DNA from: Diphasiastrum complanatum
Taxonomy: Eukaryota > Streptophyta > Lycopodiopsida > Lycopodiales > Lycopodiaceae
DNA: 64,000 nucleotides
Reading direction: 5' to 3'
Assembly (NCBI GenBank): GCA_029204225.1
Contig: CM055101.1
Span: 4,901,246 to 4,965,245, forward strand
Below the pieces are notes generated by a model. The model saw only the letters and a list, made by a program, of their open reading frames with translations. It was not told where the DNA came from and did no database searches. Position 1 is the stretch's first letter; each line of letters opens with the position of its first letter. Below, piece by piece: positions 57,130-64,000 of the stretch. The position numbers and the translations under genes were made by a program.

Positions 57130-57815
57130 AAAGAATCTTGTTTCTTATCAATCTAGAAAATTGCAATATGGTATTGTACTAGGGACACAACTTGATTCTA
57201 ACAACCTATATTGATATCAATAAAAATTCCATAAATGGGTTGTATACATGTAAGATTGTATCTCCTTTTTTGGATGGTAATATATACACGTTTACATTTG
57301 AAATCCTATTCAGTAAGTTTTTTTTTATTTTGTATATCAGTATCAGGAGCTGTAAAGACAACAATCTCTTGTCCTATTGTTTTGCCTTATGTATTAGGAA
57401 GGACTTCTATTGTACGGCTCAAGAGTGAACTGTCATCACAAACAAGGTGAATGAGCAAATTACTAACAATGACACTAAAGACATAAGAAGTAGAATGAAA
57501 AGAACAACAAATGAACAAAATATTACCTTGTCAATATCGACATCCATTTGTATATACCTTAAGAGAATTAATGGTTATTTCACCAATAGAACTTGTCGTT
57601 GTCGGTATTTCTCGAACAACATCATGAAGTAGGGAATCAGATTTACTTTTACTTTTACACACAGAAAATTTGATACTTCCTCCTTATTTATTTTCACAGA
57701 AAGAATATTCAGGCTCCAATGCCGACTGCAACAATCAAAATGAAATTAGAATCAATTTTGACAAGAGTACAATCATCAAAATAAAAGACATCAATACCAA
57801 TAGCAAAACTTACTT
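57130..57815. other. AT-rich stretch, nothing recognised
   Basis: Only short ORFs. It lies downstream of the minus-strand unknown ORF and may be its 3' flank or intronic. Confidence 0.35.
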
Positions 57816-57818
57816 ATT

Positions 57819-58564
57819 TTAATATGGAATCAAATAAAATCTGGCCACTGGACTGTTGTCAATGAAGTATACAGCCCTTTCAAAAATGGCCTCTTTTGCC
57901 TTCACTGCCCCCGTGAAAAATGGACTAACCACAACAACGTCTCCTATGGAATCTAGACTGATACTATGCTGCAAAAATTTTTGGCCGGATTCTACAATCA
58001 TATCTATAATCTCTAAACTTTTATCTTTAAGCTCTGTACAAAATTTGGGACCTAATCTATAGCTTCTATTTGAATCTGGAAGAAAAAAATCAAAATAGTT
58101 GTCGAGCATATCAATTTTATTGGCTAAATAAGATTCATATTCATTATAATGGTCAGAATCAAAATAAATCTGCCAAGGATTGTATGGAATTTTAACAAAA
58201 AGGTTATGTACGGGGTTTAAAACGAATGTCGAAATAATATTTATAGATTTTTTTGTTATCTTGTCAAGCTCCTCTTGGGTTATCTCCACCTTCGACAAAG
58301 AAACCTTCTGAGGAGGTTGACGAGTAATAGGAGGAGGAGAAGCTGATTCTGATTCTAAATCAGAGTTCAAAGATGTTGATTCAGTGGTCAGGACGATCCG
58401 AGGTCACTTTGCAGAGATTACTCTAGGAGGAAGAAAAGTAGCTGGCATACGAGATCCAATTTTTTTAGGGACAATCTGCTTCCTCTTCCTCGTTGAGGTA
58501 GTTGGCAGGTCTGATCTATCCAGAGGCGGATCTCTGGAGGTGCTAGCGTTATCCACATAAAGAC
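57819..58564 (-). CDS. Unknown protein, last exon(s), one in-frame TGA
   Basis: Not a family I recognise. A good splice acceptor (cacattattcag, junction at 58,564/58,565) opens a frame reading LYVDNASTSRDPP, STRKRKQIVPKKIGSRMPAT and PPRVISAK, a TGA at 58,404-58,406, then in the same frame a further 195 codons: a Ser/Pro/acidic linker, SLSKVEITQEELDKITKKS, IPYNPWQIYFDSDHYNEYES, DMLDNYFDFFLPDSNRSYRL and a terminal ARFYLIPY. The basic KRKQIVPKK could be a nuclear signal. The single stop in an otherwise clean frame suggests a young pseudogene or an unrecognised intron. No upstream exon could be placed, because plus-strand LTR-element sequence begins at about 58,600. It may lie on a segment inserted into that element. 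Confidence 0.4.
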
Positions 58565-58610
58565 CTGAATAATGTGAGAATAACAAAATCGAAGGAATAA
58601 ATGGAAAGGT

Positions 58611-59102
58611 TTGGGATTGGCTATGAACAAGATCACAATCCATACGCCCAATTGGCCAATCATCCATCAGCCTTACAGTTGGACAATATCAGTGGATCTC
58701 CACCAGGCTTTACAAGCGTACCAACGAGAGTATGTCCACTCTGCAGATCCGACAATGCGACAATCGGCACTCTTTGCAAAAGATCTAACTTTGTTGGCAT
58801 CAGTGGCAACCAGATGGGACGATTGCCTCCCTCTTCTAGCATTCGATCCAAATAAATCGATGGCCTCAGAGAATATCAAAGATCAATTGCCGGTTGCTCG
58901 TTTATATTTTCGTGCAGCAATGATGGGAGGCTCCTGGGAATCACGCTTCACATCTTGGACGACCTCCAAGTGGCTTGCAGGAGCCCATCGTTGTTTTTTG
59001 CCCCATAATTTGGATTTTAATACTGCCCGTCTTGACTTTATGGAGAAGGTGCAGTACCATTTAATAAAGATTCAGCGCGAAGCTAATAAAAGTCCCCAAT
59101 AA
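58611..59102 (+). CDS. Terminal ORF of LTR element H, function unknown
   Basis: An open frame of about 163 codons with ATG at 58,611, containing LHQALQAYQREYVHSADPTM, WDDCLPLLAFDPNKSMASEN, WESRFTSWTTSKWLAGAHRC and LDFMEKVQYHLIKIQREANK. It ends 50 bp before an LTR, with a purine-rich tract (ttttggtggaggatac) between, so it is the 3'-most ORF of an LTR element. No enzyme motif is present. A Gag or Gag-associated product is possible. The left end of the element is lost or displaced. Confidence 0.45.
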   Translation: MGLAMNKITIHTPNWPIIHQPYSWTISVDLHQALQAYQREYVHSADPTMRQSALFAKDLTLLASVATRWDDCLPLLAFDPNKSMASENIKDQLPVARLYFRAAMMGGSWESRFTSWTTSKWLAGAHRCFLPHNLDFNTARLDFMEKVQYHLIKIQREANKSPQ

Positions 59103-59152
59103 CTGCATCTCGCAGGTGTCGTGGGACCGCCACCAGTTTTGGTGGAGGATAC

Positions 59153-59582
59153 TGTTGGAGGGTTTGCGGATCCCAAGGCAACCCTAACCCTAGTTAATAA
59201 GTGACAGGGATTTGGCACCCTGCGTGTGTAAGTCCAACCCGATGATCACATAGTTATTTGATTAGTTACAAGTCAATAAAAGGACTTTAGGTCTTTTTTG
59301 CGGGACTTTTAATGTCGCAGGGCCAAAATGTCAAGTTAGTGAATAAAGTTGGGTTTCTCTCCGATTTGGATGGTTCCCACTCTTTTTTAAATTTGAATAG
59401 TTAGGGAGGCAGAAATGGACCAATAGGATTCAGAGGCCAGGGTCCTCTCTACTATAAAAAGGGACCAACTCGAGTTCCTACAGATGTTCATTTTCTCATT
59501 TCAATAAAGCAGATTGGTTCTCTTCAGAAGTGGATTTGTTGTGTTCCCTTGCGAACCACTATCCGAAAATCAAACTCTAACA
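59153..59582 (+). repeat. LTR of element H, 430 bp
   Basis: Runs TGTTGGAGGGTTTGCGG... to ...CAAACTCTAACA, preceded by a polypurine-like tract. It contains a TATA-like ctataaaaagg near 59,452 and a caataaa near 59,504. Its right edge cuts the RNase H frame of the gypsy element on the other strand. Confidence 0.75.
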
Positions 59583-60828
59583 ACAAAAGTAGCCATCGAG
59601 TGATTCTCCCTATGTTGCAAGTTTTGTTAATGAGATAGAGCAAGTGTTGATGGTCCGTATAAAAGACAAAGTGTGTGGCCATATTCAGGTAATGCTGAAA
59701 CTTTTTAACCACATATCATTGCCAGTGCTTCCCGCTCTGTGGTTGAGTAATTCATTTTGGTATCACTGAGCTGTCGGCTTACAAATCAGATTAGAAAGTC
59801 TTTTTTGTGTTCTCTTGGCTGGGTTAAGACTGCTCCAACTACATACTTCAATGCGTCCATATGCACATGAAAATCAACAGACCAATTGGGTGGACATAGG
59901 ATTGGTGCTGAGACCAATGCATCTTTAAGTTTTTGGAAAGCCTTTAGGACTTTCTCATTCCAATGTGAATCCGTTGTGAGTTTGTAAATCGGTCGTGCCA
60001 ACTCCGCAAAATCTAGGATGAAAATTCGGTAATAGTTAACATGACCCATACAGATGTAGACCTCGCGGATTGTTCCTGGTGGTGGGAGATTAATAATGAT
60101 CCTGATTTTTGATAGATATGTGGCAATCCCGTGTCTAGACACTATATGGCCGAGAATCAAGCCATGTGTAACCCAAAATTGACATTTTTTTGGATTCAAG
60201 AAGATCTGAAATTCGTGACATTTTTGAAGCACCTTCTCCAGATTGGATAAGTATTCAGAGTTTAGTGCATGTATGCACAGATCATCCAAGAAAATTTTCA
60301 GAACTTTCTACAAATACTCTTTGAATGCCACCTACATGACTCATTGGAAAGTACTTGGGGCATTGCAAAGTTCGAATGGCATCACCTTATAGGCATAGGT
60401 ACCCCATTTCATGGTGAATGTTGTCTTATGTTGCTCTTGAGGCGGTATCTTCACTTGATTGTAACCGTTGAAGCCGTCCAGAAAATTGTAGGCTTCAGCC
60501 TTAGCTACTCTGTCAAGGAAACTTTTCGTAAAGGGTAAAAGAAAATGATCCTTTTTGGTGACTGTGATCAGGGCCTTCAGATTCACATTTTGTCATTGTT
60601 CTTGGGTACTATAACTATTGGTGACACCCATTTTGTGTGCTCGATTTCATAGAAGAAATCAGCGTCTAATAGCTTCTGCAACTCTTGTTTGAGTTTTGTA
60701 TAGTTTGGATTGTAGCAGTAATAACGACTCACCTTGGGGAGTGCTCCATCCACCAAGGGTATGGTGTGCTGTGTTGGATGTATCTCCTCTACTCTCCTAA
60801 ATCCCATTTTAATCTGACTCCATTCATG
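59583..60828 (-). pseudogene. Ty3/gypsy reverse transcriptase-RNase H remnant
   Basis: On the minus strand: HTIPLVDGALPKVSRYY, KLLDADFFYEIEHTKWVSPI, a frame break, TKSFLDRVAKAEAYNFLDGF with NGYNQVKI, FELCNAPSTFQ, stops, FLDDLCIHALNSEYL (active site FLDD in place of the usual YLDD), GLILGHIVSRHGI, FAELARPIYKLT and the RNase H segment ALKYVVGAVLTQ, then FVFYTDHQHLLYLINK and RIVVRKGTQ. Several stops interrupt it. It is cut on the low side by the element H LTR and on the high side by a ~1-kb insertion. Confidence 0.85.
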
Positions 60829-61884
60829 TTGCATTTTTACTCACGTTGTCGCACAATCTACATAAATACAAGTAAATTCTCGCAGACGAAGAAAAGACGA
60901 AAAGAACGCGACACTGTGTTTTTACACGCATTTTGTGATGTCACAACCTTAGTTAGAGCGACGCATTTTTTGCATCTTCACCAATGTTCGTTTCAGCAAA
61001 TGCTGACGTCACAGCCTTCTCACGCTCATCCAAATGCAACTGTGCTAACAGACTTGACAACGACAACAGCCACCCATGATCTCCTACAGACAGCACATCC
61101 ACCTTGTACTTTCTTCATCTGCACACCTATAAAGAGATGTATATATATATATGTTGAATACCACTTGCGAGATAATGACGATGGGAGAGAAACCAAGTGT
61201 GTGTAATATAGAGCATGTATCAAAAGTTTATGAGATAGACGAAGTAGATGCCCTCGCGCATTGATTCTTTTATTGTTAGTAATAGGTTTATTTCCTTTTA
61301 CATATTGGATTAGCTTCGTAGAGCATGCAATTTCGTCCGCTATTGTCTTGTGCTCTACCGCAATTTTGACATGTACAATTTGCTGTAGTTCAGCTCTTTT
61401 ATTCCGCGTTCAGATTAGTGTCATATTACTACGCTTATTTTCATTCTGTCTGACTTTCTTGTTGCTGAATCTGGTAATCTGTTCTTTGCGAGTAATTATT
61501 AGTCTAGCTATTGATGACTAATATTTAGTCTTGCCTTTTGCAAATCATTCGTGATTGATTATCAGTTGAGCTCTGTCTAGGCTCTTTCGCGAATCGTTTG
61601 CAACTAATAATTTGTCTAGCCACTCATGACAAATTATTCTTTTGATGTTTTGTTAATGTTTGGCTATGTAATCAGAATGGCCGTGATTTCTATCACTAAC
61701 GCTATGTTCATTTCTGATAGGCATAGTCATGCTTAGAGAAGAAGTAATATAGCTCATTCGGTTGCGCACGAACGTATTCCGTTTGAGTTTGTTTCTCGTT
61801 CGAGTTTCGAGTTTGCTTCTCTTCATGTTCATTTTCTTTTCGAGCTATTTTAGTTTCTCATGCTCACACACCTCCTTCTTCCAA
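60829..61884 (-). mobile_element. About 1,056-bp insertion inside the gypsy pol, probably a solo LTR
   Basis: The gypsy frame stops at IVQ/H on the right (61,889) and resumes with H/EWSQIKMGF on the left (60,824), with CATG at 60,825-60,828 and 61,885-61,888. The insert has TTG.../...CAA ends (TGTTG/CAACA if the overlap is counted in), a (TA)n at 61,139-61,152 and attcg/cgagtt-rich sequence, but no internal retrotransposon domain. A 4-bp duplication is short for a plant LTR element, so the class is not certain. Confidence 0.55.
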
Positions 61885-61888
61885 CATG

Positions 61889-62640
61889 CTGGACTATTGT
61901 TAGTGGAATGCCCTTCAAATCACTGTAATTCTAGACAAAACAATCCTTGTACTCCACCAACAATGATCATAGTCTTTTGGATTGTGTGGGCATTAACTAC
62001 TCTCCCACGTGTACGATCTTTTCTTCTTCACCTGGCTCGACAAGGTTCATGCGTTGCGTTTGCGTAGGTCCCTCAAAGACTTGTTCCGATGGTGCCTGAC
62101 TTTGATCAGGTTCTTGCTGGGCTTGCGGCATCATAATTACCACGTCATCCAAGGTATAATTCTTGAAGGTCTCGGGCGTCTCGTGAACTGGTGTTCGTCG
62201 AGCCTCTTTCAACGTATTGATCTTAGCCTGACTGGTCATCTTTTGATTCTCCATCATCTTAGAAGAGGATGACGCTGTATCTGAGTCCGTCTTGATTGAC
62301 TTCAAGGAATCCAACACCTTCTTTTTGCCCTTTCTTGTCATTTTGGTGGATTCGTTCTTGTTGTCTTTCTTCAGAACTGGTGTGACATTCGCCTTGTGGT
62401 TGTGAATATCAACATCCACTGTAGCTATAGCTTCTTCGGGTAGATCACCTGGTTGTAGCGTTGTTTCAATTGGTGCATCTTGTTCACAGGTGCCTTTGGT
62501 GGATCTATCCTTGAAACTTTCACTATAGCAGATTTTTGCGGCAGTTGAGTTGGTACTCTCTTAATTCCATAGCGATCTGGGTCCATGTTGTTATGTCCAT
62601 GACCAGTACTAGGATACAATATGCTGCTAGTCTTGGATAC
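61889..62640 (-). pseudogene. Ty3/gypsy polyprotein part upstream of RT
   Basis: The minus strand reads a Lys/Ser/Glu-rich low-complexity segment (NKNESTKMTRKGKKKVLDSL; TPETFKNYTLDDVVIMMPQA) and then, after stops, SLLVEYKDCFV and NYSDLKGIPLTIVQH, the motif that precedes the RT domain in many plant gypsy elements. Upstream (62,619-62,425) an Arg/Lys/Pro-rich frame continues with a frameshift near 62,470. A recognisable protease was not found. This is the 5' half of the element whose RT lies at 59.6-60.8 kb. Confidence 0.6.
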
Positions 62641-62649
62641 ACGGTACTC

Positions 62650-64000
62650 CAGTGAAACAAGCTGTTAGTTATGCCACGTCATACTGGACGTGACCCGAAA
62701 GTAACTAATATCCTTGTGAGGCCCAGAACATACTAAGTGGAGTTTAGACAAGGTATGAGACAGTGTATGCAGCATGTGTAGAGTTATCAATAGCAAATCT
62801 ATGAATAGTTGGTCCATGCATAGGACTCTATTCTAGGTGAATCTATGTATAGGGAACATAGGCTATGCATGGCTATGTGCCCAAGATGCATTAGGCTCTA
62901 TATAAGGGGTCCAAACTCGCCCTACTACTCATCACGGTTCTTGATTCATTGCCAGGCTCTCACTCTACATTCATGCCTCTTGTTCCTTGGCTTGGGGGTG
63001 AGACTTCTAGAGATTGATTGGATGCTGGTTGGGTGGTTTTTCCATAGTGTGTTATCCTTTTGTGTTTAGGATTTGTAAGCAGGATCTAAGGAGCTTCCCT
63101 TAAAGTGATATCAGCTTGGAGAGGTGGTGCTTTTCATTCGAGCTTGGTGGTATTCAACTAGTATTTTCATCCAAGGAAAGGAGCATGGTTGCAAGTTGGT
63201 GGATCTTCCTAAATTCAATTTGCATATTCCATATCTCTCTCAAATTCATTGTGATTTATGGAGAATTGTGCTAGGAAATCAATTTTGGTGTCTTTTTTGG
63301 AGTTTTAGCATGTGTAGCTCAAAACTAGTGAAGGATCTGAAATTTCCAGCAAGTTAATTCACTTTGAAATAGTTGAAATTCAGTTTGCATGTTGGATCTT
63401 CCCATGTATTTGGATTCTAGGTTCTTTTGTGGCCAAATTTGGCTTGTTTTCCATGTTTTTGGCAAAAAATGGAGGGTAGAATTCAAAATCCAACAAGATC
63501 AGATCAATTGATTGGTTGTAATTCTGTATTCTGGATTGCATGTGGATTTGGAAAACGTTCTTGCCATTAATTTCCAATTGTGCATGGTGAAAAAACCTAG
63601 AAAGGGCTAAAATTCATGATTCTTGCTTGTTTTTTCATGAAATTGGATGGTAGGAGTCTGTTGAGCATCAATTGAAGCTGGAAAAAGATGAATGATAGTC
63701 TTTTGAAGCTGTCCTAGAAGTTGGAGCCAAGAATTCCAGCAATTGGGTTTGTAGGAAGTAAAAAAGTGTCAAAAATTGACCAATTTTGGCAAATTTTGGG
63801 GGATGGATTTCTCTAAACCCATAAGGGGATCATTCTAAATTTTTTCCAGCATGATTTGTATTCCTTTTTACCTTTCCAGCAAGCTATCAGACCTATAAAT
63901 CGATGGGTGGAGGCTTATGTTTCAATTCCATCAAGTTTGTAGCAATTTTGACTTCTAGAAACCAAGAATTCATGGTTCTCAGCCCATACTGCTTCATAGG
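62650..64000 (+). other. Possible LTR/leader region, no ORF
   Basis: Non-coding. A TATA-like ctatataagggg lies at 62,897-62,908. Near 63,105 gtgatatcagcttgg is a weak match to a copia primer site, and the following ~900 bp look like the long non-coding leaders of elements A and C. It may be the 5' end of another copia element extending beyond the window. Without its partner LTR this cannot be confirmed. Confidence 0.3.

Overview
The window reads as nuclear DNA of a land plant. One ordinary intron-rich gene, a DUF547 protein with an N-terminal MIP1-type leucine zipper, lies at the left end in a low-GC background. Nearly everything else is plant transposon sequence: Ty1/copia, Ty3/gypsy, CACTA, non-autonomous LTR elements and long (TC)n or (GA)n tracts. 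The density of lineage-specific copia elements would suit a large repeat-rich genome such as a fern, lycophyte or conifer. I cannot fix the species from sequence alone.

Layout. 0.3-7.2 kb: the DUF547/MIP1-zipper gene, modelled as 12 exons in one consistent reading frame and including a GC-AG intron. 8.9-12 kb: remnants of CACTA (En/Spm-like) transposons on both strands plus a copia tail. 12.4-21 kb: LTR remnants, microsatellites, a Ty3/gypsy integrase scrap and two broken copia gag genes. 21.1-26.4 kb: copia element A, which has lost its integrase core. 26.4-33.9 kb: copia element B, with a triplicated primer-binding site, interrupted by a complete non-coding LTR element of 2,234 bp (29,194-31,427). 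33.9-35.4 kb: copia pol remnant F, interrupted by a complete 378-bp miniature LTR retrotransposon whose 153-bp LTRs each carry a tRNA-like cloverleaf. 35.6-41.8 kb: copia element C, minus strand, intact and very young (737-bp LTRs with one visible difference, TSD ATTCC, a 1,347-codon ORF). 42-43.3 kb: broken copia element E. 43.6-44.9 kb: a four-exon minus-strand gene for an OB-fold (ssDNA-binding-like) protein with a duplicated 48-nt exon. 46.8-48.8 kb: a 5' fragment (LTR plus gag) of a close relative of C. 49.8-51.8 kb: a gag-like ORF with three short CCHC knuckles. 52-64 kb: a truncated LTR of A, a decayed coiled-coil ORF, a copia pol remnant, an unknown minus-strand ORF and a Ty3/gypsy element split by an insertion.

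How it fits together. C and G share LTR and gag; A is a more distant relative of both. C, E and G, and A at its 5' end, keep a TGGTATCAGA-type primer site next to the LTR. The 2.2-kb and 378-bp elements encode nothing but keep primer site, polypurine tract, LTRs and 5-bp target duplications, so they were presumably mobilised in trans by copia elements such as C. The strongest candidate for something undescribed is the 378-bp element with tRNA-like LTRs. Next are the triplicated primer-binding site of B and the exon-duplicated OB-fold gene.
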